From Brevipalpus yothersi (taxonomy: Eukaryota > Arthropoda > Arachnida > Trombidiformes > Tenuipalpidae): DNA of 64,000 bases. Under the pieces are notes generated by a model. That model was not told where the DNA came from. It searched no databases and saw only the letters and a program-made list of their open reading frames with translations. Positions 20,435-31,280 of this stretch are shown here, one piece after another (within the stretch, counting starts at the first letter, position 1; each line of letters begins with the position of its first letter). The stretch covers positions 180,484-244,483 of the forward strand of contig QZCP01000446.1 of NCBI GenBank assembly GCA_003956705.1, in the 5' to 3' direction. Both the position numbers and the translations under genes were made by a program.

Positions 20435-21619
20435 ATGAGCTTGATAATTGGTTTCTCATCCACTGGAGGCATCTCAGTATCTGATGGAAAATTTCAAGGC
20501 CCCCTTGGCTCCTTTGTCAACATGAATATCTATTATCCGTACAACTTTACAGTGAAAGATCTCAACAAGTTGAATAGCTCTGTGGAGGTACTCTTGGGAA
20601 ACGAAGTTGATTTCATTCCTTCATTGACCCAGTTGCATCATCTTCCAATTAATTTGACAACTGGGCCTGTTTTCAGTCATCTCGCATGTTACTTAGTTGG
20701 TAAAAATTCAATCCACATGAAAATCCAGCAGAATCAAATACAAGATACTCTCGATCAGATTGATCTGTCAGCATGGATTATTCTCTCACTATTATTACTC
20801 TTGTTCTTGTGGTTTCTTTGCTTAGCATACGATGGATTCGGTCTAATCAAAGCGATTTGGACGCTGCTCAAGATGCTCCTACATTGCTTTCCAAGGATAT
20901 CAGCTGACAAGAATTGGAAAAAATTTGCTCTGGCTCTAATTATTCTTTCAGTCTCTTATGCTCACATTTTATTCTCTTGTAAGGTTCAGATAGATCGCTT
21001 CAGCAAACCAGAAGGCATCAAAGTCGATACGCTTCAAAATATAATTGAGCATAATATCACATTGGGTCTCTCACCTCTGGGCAACTGTAAATTTCTCCTC
21101 AACCATCTGCCCAAGCTTATGAGAGAGAATCTTTCGAAACACATATTCGGAGGCCCAAGAATTAACCTCGGGATGCTGCTGGCTGATGATCACAAATTTT
21201 TCTTATATGTGGAAGAAAGTGGTGCATTTGCTATGATTGAGCTGAAATGTATTCGTTATGGAAAATCTCGTGGACAACTGGCCATCTCTCCCAATCCAGT
21301 GATACAAGTTCCTGGAAGCCAGTATTTTCATAAAAACTTACCCAAAAAGAAGCGCAAAGACCTAACAAGATGGGGCTATGCGTCGCTCGAGATGGGTTTC
21401 AATAATCGAGAGAAAGAGCTTTATGTTGGAGCATTGCGACATACTCTGAGAGCAAGAGGAAGCCAAGATTGTACTACAGTTTCAAAGCAAGATATAGGAG
21501 CTGCTCCTCTTAGTCGAAGTTTCTTTTCACAAGTTATCAACCTCTACTTCTCTATGTGTTTATTGGCTTTCTTCATATTCATATGTTCCAAAGTCAAATA
21601 CTCTTACTATTATCATTAG
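20435..21619 (+). CDS. Divergent ionotropic receptor (IR/iGluR-like), intact, subfamily C copy 2
   Basis: 394 residues, ATG at 20435, TAG at 21617-21619, no intron. S1-like lobe starts MSLIIGFSSTGGISVSDGKF. M1 is strongly hydrophobic (IILSLLLLLFLWFLCLAY). A pore-like segment (WTLLKMLLHCF), M3 (FALALIILSVSYAHILFS) and the S2 start SKPEGIKVDTLQNII follow. The S2 cysteines (IELKC, SQDC) and M4 complete the layout. The M3 core SVSYAHILF is the nearest in the array to the SYTANL motif of classical receptors. It is the only undamaged member of its subfamily here; copies at 13240 and 26680 are broken. Confidence 0.77.
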   Translation: MSLIIGFSSTGGISVSDGKFQGPLGSFVNMNIYYPYNFTVKDLNKLNSSVEVLLGNEVDFIPSLTQLHHLPINLTTGPVFSHLACYLVGKNSIHMKIQQNQIQDTLDQIDLSAWIILSLLLLLFLWFLCLAYDGFGLIKAIWTLLKMLLHCFPRISADKNWKKFALALIILSVSYAHILFSCKVQIDRFSKPEGIKVDTLQNIIEHNITLGLSPLGNCKFLLNHLPKLMRENLSKHIFGGPRINLGMLLADDHKFFLYVEESGAFAMIELKCIRYGKSRGQLAISPNPVIQVPGSQYFHKNLPKKKRKDLTRWGYASLEMGFNNREKELYVGALRHTLRARGSQDCTTVSKQDIGAAPLSRSFFSQVINLYFSMCLLAFFIFICSKVKYSYYYH

Positions 21620-22470
21620 TTTTGAATTTATTTTTTTGTCAGTTAAATTCGGCTGATATCATTAAGTGGGTGTTTTGAAGGTTATTTCTACCTGGATCAT
21701 ACCTCAAAAACTCCAGAGTCATACATGTCTTCATCACTCTTCTGGTCTGCGAACTAATATACGATGTACTCTGTTTTTTTCCGAAATTGATCTTAGAGAG
21801 AATATTCTCAGCTATCAATTAACGAATCTTTGAAATTCATTCTGTTCAATTGAAAGAGGGAGATAGGAAAAAATCTAGGTAACTCAGATTAAAATGAATT
21901 TTCAAATCAAGTTGGTATGGGTCTTTTGAGAACTGGTCATCATTGATATAATGAATATAGTTTGATTGGGGAAATAAAATATCCATTCCAAATTCATTCA
22001 ATGCTCATCCTCTCTTTATAGAATCTAACATATCAATTGTAACGTCATCAACATCAATGATATCGATTATTGAATTTGCGAATAATGTCTCAAGTTATAA
22101 GACTTCCATATTGCTTTGAGTAAACGAGACTGTTTGAAAAAAATGCGGATTGTATTCTGAATTTTCTCATTGTTCATTTAAGTGAAAATATTTTCGATTG
22201 TGATTCTGTTCAAATTTTGAATCCTTGAGCCCATCATCTACTTTAGCATTGTCAATTAAAAGGCAATACACATGTATGTCATATTCTCATCGGAAACTCG
22301 AAAACAATCGAAAGCTTTGTATTTCAAACTAGTTTAAAACCTGAAAGAACTGGGAAATTTCAATACAGTCTTTACCTTTTTGGATCATATGATATTGACT
22401 ACTAATCGAGATAGTATGAGATTCTTAATTGGATATGAGTATTCATTTGTCCAATATTTCAAGAGATAGT
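21620..22470. repeat. C-gene downstream block, copy 1
   Basis: Similar over its full length to 30161-31017, downstream of the other C gene. It has no coding frame. It ends at the TAGT that became the target duplication of the LTR at 22471. Confidence 0.8.
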
Positions 22471-22948
22471 TGATAGCGGAATCTTGTGTTCTCGCCGTCC
22501 CGCTCCCAATTCACCCATCATGGCTTAGGAATTCAACTCTTTTTCCAATCGACTCATTATGAGTCGCTACTATCAGTGGATTTTTTGAACATGCTCGTCC
22601 GATCATGGCTCACTGCTGGAGCTCCCGATCGTCATAATAAAAAGGCCGTGACGGCCATAGATATAATAATAATACACAGGATAGATTTCATGTAATAGTT
22701 ATGTCAACAAGTGTGACCATTATAGCCTCCTTATTGTCATTACTTATGTAAATCCCATTAATTGTAATAAATCCCATTATACCCCTTCCTGAACTACAAG
22801 AGGTGTTCGTGTGTGGAGATACCGTCCCTTTAGGTTAGATCGCCTTCGGCCCTCGGGATCGCCCCCGTTAGGGTCGAGAAGCCCGGAATCGAGCTCTTTA
22901 CGAGCTTCGACTCAGGTCGAATTGTTTAGAGTTTGGTTTCGCCCATCA
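22471..22948. mobile_element. Solo LTR with TAGT target-site duplication
   Basis: 478 bp insert with TGAT..ATCA termini, flanked by TAGT at 22467-22470 and 22949-22952. The duplicated block at 31014-31017 shows one TAGT and uninterrupted flanks, which is the empty site. The insert is visibly richer in G+C than its surroundings (22825-22930), has an AATAAA at about 22768, and has no meaningful coding frame. It shows no clear likeness to the LTR at 12515, so it comes from a different family. Confidence 0.9.
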
Positions 22949-23154
22949 TAGTCGAGTGTTTTTCCCACTCCACCCATTTTCTCTCTGTTGCTGGCATAGA
23001 ATAAATGTAATTCATGTTATTTAAATTTCATTAAGACTTTTGCCATGTAATGTTATCTCCACGTATGAGCTTCTCAAATAGATTATAAGTTAGGACGTGT
23101 GCAAATTCGAATAAAATTGATAGCTCAAGCAGAATTCGAACTCAATCTATCATC
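22949..23154. repeat. Duplicated block right of the LTR
   Basis: Matches 31014-31226 (GAGTGTTTTTCCCACTCCACC onwards). The two copies part company after CTATCATCTT. Here the sequence passes into the P-type pseudogene region; at 31227 it passes into the leader of the D copy. Confidence 0.8.
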
Positions 23155-24003
23155 TTAGCCCATCAATTCTAAAAAACAAAATCCAAAATATGGAAAAACT
23201 AGACTTGCGAAACCTGCTGGTGAGTAAAATAAATGTGTTTTGTGTTAACCTCGAATCATCGTCTAATTAGCTTTGAATTAGCCACTTTCCAACGAACTCA
23301 CAATTTCAGGTGTGGGCTCAGGCTTGACTATCGAACCTAGCACATATTCAAGGACGCCATAAGATTCACCCACGGCAATCAGAATATACTTCCATCGTTG
23401 ACTACTATCGGTCAGTTTAGTTAAACTTTGATCAGCTCGCTCAGGAGTATAGTAAAATAAGGCTCAAAGACAACGCGAGAAAGATTTCACTGGCCAAATG
23501 ATGAAGCTCAGACACAAGCATTACTGGACATAACTCAAGCGTTGACTGGTCCTATAATATTTGAGTAAAAGTTTATTGAAAAGTAGAAAAGCTTGAACTT
23601 CAGGCTGTAAGCCATGAGATCGACTCATATACAGTGAACCCAGTAAGAGTACATGATCAGAAAGGAAGGGAGTGATTATCTGGTTTAGCGAGAAAGTGGT
23701 TAAGATCAGAGGCTCTATCTGAACAAAGTTATTACTATCATAATTATTGAGCTTTGCTGTACTTGGTTTGGAGCAACTCTTGAACAACTAACTTTATCAT
23801 CATAGTCTTCGATGAAAAGCCCAGAAAGTGTATATTTCCATAAATGTTTAGGGGAAAAAGCACAGAGATCTTATAAGATGCTCCGCTTCAAATGGGGCTC
23901 AATCAACGCGAAAAATTTGTCTAGGAGATACTTATGCAGAATTTTCTCAAATGCTATTATCTACATCTGTAATTCTGTGGTTGATATGCTTCTGACTGCA
24001 TAA
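23155..24003 (+). pseudogene. IR-like pseudogene, subfamily P copy 2
   Basis: 23160-23470 repeats the relic exon region of 9020-9400, and 23743-24003 is a C-terminal receptor fragment (IIELCCTWFG, SPESVYFHKCL) like the one at 9631. A deletion removes most of the segment between the MGF-like region and M4, and frameshifts occur throughout. Clearly non-functional. Confidence 0.78.
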
Positions 24004-24628
24004 TGCAATCTCAAAATGATTATTTTAGTACAGCTCCTTGTATATGATAGTTACAATAGCTAGATACACTAAAGAACTGTAAAACTTTTGCTGTGAAAGG
24101 TACCCATATTCCAAACTCTCTAGATGGTCCTGCTAGGATGATACATGTTTTTCATTAATGAAAAATTAAGATAAATATTTTCCTACATGAGAAACTGCAG
24201 TAAATTGAGTTCAGAACATTGGAATGAATAGCAAATAATGAATCAATAGAATTGATTCTGAATTTGAGCCTCCCGTTGTCAAAGAACGGATCTTACTGGC
24301 TCAATCATCTTGCTTCTGACACACAATAATGTAACCTCTTTAGCATAAGGTATCAAAAATATTGACCGATTAAATGGTAGGTATAATTATAGGGCTATTA
24401 TGCTTTACTTCTAAAATTTTCCTCGAGAGTTTTGGAAAATTACATAGATAATGACTGTGAATAATTACGGAGATGAAGTTTGATATTCCTTCATGCTTTG
24501 ACAATCTGTAACTTGACAACTCCCTAAGATAGATCTGGCACACTTGATCATCTTTATTCATTTTTTGAATTCTGTATAATGTAGTACGCGAGTTCTTGAA
24601 AGAGAAAAATTCAAAATCCTATCTCATC
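24004..24628. repeat. Duplicated spacer before subfamily B, copy 2
   Basis: Counterpart of 10011-10608, with many small differences. It leads into the intact B gene. No coding frame. Confidence 0.7.
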
Positions 24629-25825
24629 ATGAGTTTAACAATAGCTTATGCACCATTTAGGTCGATGGAAATTTTTGATGGAAAATTTCAAGGTATTCTT
24701 GCTCCCTATATTAACAAGAAGGCATATTTCCCTCACAACTTCACTGTCAAAGATTTGAACAAATTGAATGGTTCGGTAGAAGAACTGTTGAGTAATCAAG
24801 TGGATTTGTTGTTCAATCTCGCACGTCTGGAAGAACTTCCGGAAAATATTACAACAGGAGCTGTTTCTGGTCATCTTCAATGCTATCTGGTCGGAAAGAG
24901 CTCTATGCAAAATGTGTTCCAGCATCAAAAGGCCCAAGATACAGTCACAGAGATTGACATGACTTCAAGAATTCTGTTCTGTATGTTTGCTCTGATTTTG
25001 CCCGTTCTGTTGGTAATCAAAAATGGTTGTAGTATGAGGAATGCTGTGTGGTTCATTGTTTCAATTTTCATGCGTCAATCCTCAAACTTGGCATCAAGAG
25101 AAAAATCCACAAGAGTGCTAATGGCAATCACTCTTTTTGCTGCTTTTTGGACTCAAATTTTCCTCTTTGGTATTATCAAAACGAGCCGGCTGAGTAAGCC
25201 AGAGGGTACCAAAGTGGAGACTTTCGATGATATTATCAAGAATAAATTACATTTTACCCCATCAATAGCGGGGAAATGTACTAACCTGTTCCATAAGTCC
25301 CCCGAATCAGCTAACAGAGATCTCAGAGGACGTACCATCAATGGTGAAGAAGCAAAAATTGTGCATGCAGGCCAGTGGTTACGGGAGTATCCAAAACTAT
25401 ACCTCTTGATAGAGGATTATTTTGCATCCTCTTCGATTGAAACGGCATGTACTCTGCAGGGTAAGACTTTCGGGCAATTGGCTCAGTCCTCAAAACCTCT
25501 TATGGGATGTCCAGAGAGCCAATATTTCAGTAAAAAATTAGAAAAGAAGAGGCAAAAGAATCTGATGAAATGGGGTTATGCCTCCCTGGAGATGGGATTC
25601 AATAAGCGTGAGAAGGATTTCTATGCTGGTCTAGTTCAAGATATATCGAAAAAAAGAGCCAATCCAGAATGTACGACTATACTCAAGCCAGAAACTGAAG
25701 TGGTCCAGCTAAAAATCTCATTCTTCACCGAGCTCCTGAAGTTCTATTTCTTCATATGTTACTTTCTCATTTTGTGGTTGATATTCCTCATTGTGAAGAA
25801 TGTGGTTTCAAACGAACAAGGATAA
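24629..25825 (+). CDS. Divergent ionotropic receptor (IR/iGluR-like), intact, subfamily B copy 3
   Basis: 398 residues from ATG 24629 (MSLTIAYAPFRSMEIFDGKF) to TAA at 25823-25825; eleven open codons before it start only from TTG. S1 lobe with GSVEELLSNQVDLLF, M1 (ILFCMFALILPVLLVI), pore-like WFIVSIFMRQSSN, M3 (LMAITLFAAFWTQIFLFGII), S2 opening SKPEGTKVETFDDII, two S2 cysteines (IETAC and NPEC) and M4 (LLKFYFFICYFLILWLIFLI). It is the only undamaged member of subfamily B and the reference used here to recognise lesions in copies 10609 and 18310. Confidence 0.78.
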   Translation: MSLTIAYAPFRSMEIFDGKFQGILAPYINKKAYFPHNFTVKDLNKLNGSVEELLSNQVDLLFNLARLEELPENITTGAVSGHLQCYLVGKSSMQNVFQHQKAQDTVTEIDMTSRILFCMFALILPVLLVIKNGCSMRNAVWFIVSIFMRQSSNLASREKSTRVLMAITLFAAFWTQIFLFGIIKTSRLSKPEGTKVETFDDIIKNKLHFTPSIAGKCTNLFHKSPESANRDLRGRTINGEEAKIVHAGQWLREYPKLYLLIEDYFASSSIETACTLQGKTFGQLAQSSKPLMGCPESQYFSKKLEKKRQKNLMKWGYASLEMGFNKREKDFYAGLVQDISKKRANPECTTILKPETEVVQLKISFFTELLKFYFFICYFLILWLIFLIVKNVVSNEQG

Positions 25826-26679
25826 CAGAATTTGTTTCGATTAGAATGATCATATACGTTCTAATTTTTGCTTCTTTCTTTCAATTTCTTTGTTTGATTG
25901 ACATTACCGATATAATGCTCAGCATTGTTCCTCAGTTCCCGTCGTTTGCCAATAAAGAATTCAAGTTCAATTACTTCAAATGAATAATTGAATCCCCTAA
26001 GAGATGAAGCGTCAGTCAGTGACTAAGATTGAATTCAATTGAGCCAAAATATGATGAAAATGTACATATCAGCTCATGACTGGTAGCATAAACATCCAGG
26101 TTCGAATTTTTCAGAGTGTCAGAGCACAAGTGCCATACTTCCCTTGACGTTTCCTCTAAAATATGAACCTCCGACCGATCCATAATTTGCGATTAAATAG
26201 GCTCTCTGAAATGACATCATCTCATCATTAGTTCACAGCACAGCCCTATGTTTTCTTCAATTGTAGGAATATAAAGCCTTCTGACTAGCTTGACATATTT
26301 ATCTTCAGTTCCTATCTAACAAGAGCTCTTACGAAGACATGAGATAAGTTTCAATGCATATCGATGTTCTCAGTCTTCCCTTGAGTTAATGTCGAGAAAT
26401 TAAGGTTGGAAAATTCAATGATATACCACAATGACATGAGAATTTTTTTTGGAAATGAAAACAACTGGAAAAAATATCAGATATTGTCTCAAAACTCTCT
26501 ATTAACTTATATGCTTGGAGTGAGTTGCAGTATTGATGGAAGATTTTAATTGCTCTGAGTCAGCCTACAGTAGAACAAGTAGTTCTGATAGAGGATTGAA
26601 TTTATTCGTTACAGAGTTCATGAAGCTGATGTACCCAGCCTAAGAATATACTGATCAATCAGTCAATTTTCTTGAAACC
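25826..26679. repeat. Spacer block Q, copy 3, with C-gene leader
   Basis: Same content as 11822-12514 plus 13106-13239, uninterrupted by the LTR. It has an AATAAAG near 25951 as a probable polyadenylation site of the B gene. Confidence 0.75.
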
Positions 26680-27511
26680 ATGAGCTTGATAATAGGTTTC
26701 CCATCCAATGGAGCAATCTCAATATTTGATGGAAAATTTCAAGGCCCCTTTGGCTCCTTTGTCAATATGAATATCTATTATCCACGCAACTTTACAGTAA
26801 AAGATCTCAACAATTTGAATGGCTCTGTGGAGGAACTTCTGAGAAACGAAGTTCACCTCATCCCTTCATTACCACAGTTGGATCATCTCCGACTTAATTT
26901 GACAACTGGGCCTGTTTTCAGTCATCTCGGATGTTACTTATATCGAGAGGTATTTTTTGGATCGAACCAAAACCTACTCGAAAACAATTTAGCGGAAGAA
27001 TGAATAGAATAATATCGAATAATGTTCAACTTTCACACCCGAGAGGGATAGATCAACTTGATTGTTGATTAATAACTTGATTTCAGATAAACTTGATAAT
27101 CATGGGTTGATTTAATATAACATGGATGAGAGAAAATTCTGAAGAACAAAATTGGGTTCACAAAGAATTGATTGAACTGTTTGAAAAAGTTCTGGTGAAC
27201 TTTCTCTTTTTATTGATTGAAATATCTTTTTATACCCCTGAGCATGGAGCAAACTGAGTGAGACGAGTAACGATCATCTTCCTTATTCGGAAGATGAATC
27301 TCCCCTGAGAAATTATTCGAAGGGAAGAAGGAAGAGGATGAGAAAGAGTCAAAAGATGGGAAGGGTTGCTTTTCTAGCCTATGAAGATAGAACTTGAATC
27401 ACCTATTTCCTTGGGAAACTCAAATGATTTGACTTCTCATCGATTTAGAATCGGAAGGAGAACTTGTGAGAGGAAGGCAGAGAGAATGTTTATGGAAGTA
27501 GAATAGAATGG

Positions 27512-27514
<3 letters not shown>

Positions 27515-27577
<63 letters not shown>

Positions 27578-27790
27578 GAGAGAGANNNNNNNNNNNNNNN
27601 NNNNNNNNNNNNNNNNNNNNNNNNNNNNNNNNNNNNNNNNNNNNNNNNNNNNNNNNNNNNNNNNNNNNNNNNNNNNNNNNNNNNNNNNNNNNNNNNNNNN
27701 NNNNNNNNNNNNNNNNNNNNNNNNNNNNNNNNNNNNNNNNNNNNNNNNNNNNNNNNNNNNNNNNNNNNNNNNNNNNNNNNNNNNNNNNNN

Positions 27791-27821
<31 letters not shown>
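27515..27821. repeat. (GA)n tract containing an assembly gap
   Basis: GA repeats at 27515-27585 and 27791-27821 flank 205 N (27586-27790). The gap almost certainly reflects the repeat, so its true length is unknown. Confidence 0.97.
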
Positions 27822-27823
<2 letters not shown>

Positions 27824-28166
27824 ATGATCTCAATTCTGTTCGTCACCGGAAGGTGATGACTTATCATGGATTATTCGAGGTCTATTTAGTTGTATAGCAC
27901 TCCGGGTAACTCCACCCGACTTCCTAGTCCAATGGCCAGACTCTTTCCGGGTGCCCAGTCAATTGAGCTCCCAGAGGCTGCCCAGCCATACAGCAAAGGA
28001 AATTCCTATTCGATTGTTATCTTGCATGATGACAATACAGGTCGATGATTTGTATAGGGAGTAGAGAGAAAAATAAATCGAGTTGGAAAAAGGGACTATA
28101 AGATTGTGATCTAGGAGAGAGAGATATAGCTGAGATATCTTGGTGAACGCCTGAGCTAACTTGGGC

Positions 28167-28250
28167 GATAGTCTGTGGTACCCTGGTGATAGACTGTGAT
28201 ATCTTGGAAATAGACTGTGATATACTGATGATAGACTGTGATATCCTGGA
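28167..28250. repeat. 21 bp minisatellite, four units
   Basis: Four units close to GATAGACTGTGATATCCTGGA, each differing by a few bases, followed by a partial fifth (GATAG). On the minus strand it reads as repeats of YHSLSPG in a short open frame, which I regard as incidental. Confidence 0.88.
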
Positions 28251-30160
28251 GATAGCACAGCCTTTAAGAATATAGAATGGGAAAGAAAGAAAAGGAGGGA
28301 AAGAGAAGATAGGAGGCTTATGGTTTACTAGTAGGACTCGTAGGAGAATTCACCATCAGGAATAGCTGGAGAATTTCTATGGGATTTGTCGAGGGAAGGA
28401 GATAGAGAAATCTAGTAGGAGGATAGTGGCAAAGAAGAAAAGAAAAGAGAAAAGAAAAGAAAAGAAAAGAAAGCTAAGGCTAAAAAGCCTTACCTGTACC
28501 AGTTCTCCAAATGTGTGTGTATGTGTGTATAGCAAAAAGTATGATATCAAACTGATGGTGATGATCACACAAGAAAAACACAAGCACTTATGGTGTGTGA
28601 GTCTGATTGAGGGTGAGAGAGATGGCAATGAATATTGGGTGGTGAAGTATATGATCCCGGACGATGGTAAATGGTCACCAATGAGGATCACAATTCAAAT
28701 GAATTTAGAGGTTCTAATTGTGGCACCACTTTTGGTCACCAATTATCAATTTAAAATAATAGTTTGGAAAAAGTTTTCCACACACATCCACTAATCAGGA
28801 GAGAGAGAACAGATAAAGAGTCGGAAGAAAAGTAAGGACTGAGAGGAGTTGAAGAAGATGGTAGAAGCGAAAGGGAACGATTTGCTGGATAGATTGTTTT
28901 TGAAAAGAAAGGCAAGATGAAGAGAGAGAAACGATACTCTGTATGTGTTTCCATGAAACCTCGGTAAAAGAGAGAGAGAGAAAGAATTATAGAAATTATC
29001 TTCCAACATTAGGTAAAAGGGTAGAAGGAAGAGATAGAGAGAAAAATAACAGGATGCATAGCCTGCCATAGGTTTCCATCATGTCCAGGATGTTGTTTCT
29101 ATGCTTGCCTTCCTCTTAATTGTTGGAATTATTAATTACTCGTATCATCGGCATCCTGGCTGTAATGGATTTGGCGAGTCTCCAAACAAGGGAAAACTTC
29201 CTCTAAAGCAGAGAAAATATCTCATCACACTTATTTGGAAAGAATCTGGCTCACATGAAAATTCAGCAGAATCAGATACAAGACACTCTCGATCAGATAG
29301 ATTCATCATCAGGGATTATTCTTTTGTTACTTCTGGTCTTGTGGCTTCTTCTCCTAGCTCGTTTTGACAATTTTGGTCCAATCAGAGCGTTTTGGACGCT
29401 CTTCATGATGCTCCTACGTTATTTTCCAAGAATATCAGCTGACAAAAATTGGAAAAAATTTGCTCTGGCTCTAATTATTCTTTCAGTCTCTTATGCTCAC
29501 ATTCTATTCTCTTGTAAGGTTCAGATAGGTCGCTTCAGTAAATCTGAAGGCATCAAAGTGAATACGCTTCAAGATATTATTAGACATAATATCACATTGG
29601 TTCTCTCACCTCTGGGAAACTGTAAATTTCTTCTCAACCATCTGCCCAAGCTTACGAGAGAGAATCTCTCGAAACACATATTCCGAGGCCAAAGGATTAA
29701 CTTCGAGATGCTGCTGGGTGATCATCCCACTTTTTCCTTCTACATTGAAAAAAGTGGTGCATTTGGAGTGATTGAGCTGAAATGTATTCGTTATGGAAAA
29801 TCTCGTGGACAACTGTCCATCTCTCCCAATCCAGTGATACAAGTTCCTGGAAGCCAGTATTTTCATAAAAACATACCCAAAAAGAAGCGCAAAGACCTAA
29901 CAAGATGGGGCTATGCTTCGCTCGAGATGGGTTTCAATAATCGAGAGAAAAAACTATACGTTGAAGCATTACGGCATGCCATGAAAACCAGAGCAAGTCA
30001 AGACTGTACTACAATTCCAACGCAAGATATTGGAGTTACTCCTCTTAGTATCAATTTTTTCTCGGAAATCATCAATCTCTACTTCTTGATGTGTTTATTT
30101 GCTTTCTTCATATTCATATATTCCAAAGTCAGATACTTCCACTATAATCATCAGTTATAA

Positions 30161-31226
30161 ATACCTGTGTTGTCAGTCAAAGTTTAGCTGATATCAATAA
30201 GTGGATGCTTTAAAGTTCATCTGCGTTCGGACTCTTCGTCAAGAAAACTCAATCTAATAGCCTCACATGTAGTAATCACTTTTTTTGTTCGCGAACTGAT
30301 ATTCTCTGTATTTTTGGAAAGTGGTTTTAGAAAGGATTTTCTCAGCTCGCAATCAAAGGATCTTCGAGATGCAATCCATTTCAATCGGAAGATGGAGATA
30401 GGGAAAAATTTAGGTAACTCAGATTAAAATAATTTTCCAGATCAAGTTGGTAAAGGTCTTTTAAGATCTTGTCATCATTGATGTAATGAATATTATTTGA
30501 TAAGGGAAATAGAATAACCAATCAAAATTCATTCAATGCTCATCCACTCTTTATAGAATTTAACATATCAATTGTAACGTCATCAACATCAATATTATCG
30601 ATTATTGAATTTGCAAGATCTCATGCGAATAACGTCTCAAGTTATAAAAACTCCCATGTTGCTTTGAAGGAACAAAACTTTTTGAAAAAAATACGGATTT
30701 TATTCTTTTAATTCTCATTGTTCATTTAAGTGGAAAAATTCTCGATTGTAATTCTGTTCAAAATTGAATCCTTGAGTCCATTATCTACTTTATCATTGTC
30801 AATTAGGAGGCAATACACATGTATGCCATATTCTCATCGGAAACTCAAAAGCAATCGAAAGCTTTGTATTTCAAACTAGTCTAGAACTTGTATGAACTAG
30901 AAAATTTCAATATAGTCGTTAGTATTTGAGATTATATGATATTGACAACTAATCGAAATTGTATGAGATTCTTAGTTGGACATGAGAATTCATTTGTCCA
31001 ATATCTCGAGAGATAGTCGAGTGTTTTTCCCACTCCACCCACTTTCTCTCTGTTGCTGGCATAGAATAAATGTACTGTAATTCCCGTATTTTAAGTTTCA
31101 TTAAGACTTTTGCCATGTAATGTTATTCCCACGTGTGAGCTTCTCAAATAGATTGTAATTTAGGACGTGTGCAAATTCAAATAAAATTGATAGCTCAAGC
31201 AGAATTCGAACTCAATCTATCATCTT
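30161..31226. repeat. C-gene downstream block, copy 2 (with LTR empty site)
   Basis: Counterpart of 21620-22470 and 22949-23154, without the LTR. The uninterrupted TAGT is at 31014-31017. Confidence 0.85.
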
Positions 31227-31280
31227 GGTTTCTGAGTGCATTTTTCATAATAATAGGAAGCTAACAATTTTTCAGCAAAC

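Larger units (their letters stand above)
26942..29228. mobile_element. Insertion of unknown class with ACTTAT target duplication
   Basis: About 2287 bases (205 of them N) between two ACTTAT copies at 26936-26941 and 29229-29234. The ends are ATCGAGAGG and CTCATCAC; there are no TG..CA ends, no clear terminal inverted repeats and no transposase or RT reading. Inside are a long GA tract around the gap, a 21 bp minisatellite and purine-rich stretches. The length is uncertain because of the gap. The purity of the target duplication argues for transposition rather than rearrangement. Confidence 0.7.
26680..30160 (+). pseudogene. IR-like gene, subfamily C copy 3, split by a 2.3 kb insertion
   Basis: The 5' part (26680-26941) encodes the start of the S1 lobe (MSLIIGFPSNGAISIFDGKF). 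The 3' part (29229-30160) continues from the next codons through M1, M3, S2 and M4 to a TAA. Leaving out the insert and one copy of the ACTTAT duplication, the two parts stay in the same frame and show no other stop, so the gene was probably intact when the insert arrived. The 3' part has its own open frame from an internal ATG at 29255, which lacks the S1 lobe. Both parts resemble the intact gene at 20435. Confidence 0.88.

Noticed and set aside
22486..22695. 69-codon frame in the 22471 insert
   Set aside because: It lies inside a solo LTR and has no gag or pol feature.
28167..28250. CRISPR-like array
   Set aside because: Units are head to tail without spacers, and the genome is eukaryotic; it is a minisatellite.
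28426..28794. 122-codon frame in the insertion at 26942
   Set aside because: It starts in an AAAGA-type simple repeat and the remainder shows no recognisable domain; not enough to call a gene.
26942..29228. Insert as an LTR retrotransposon
   Set aside because: The ends are not TG..CA, no long direct repeats were seen at the two ends, and no pol reading is present; class left open.
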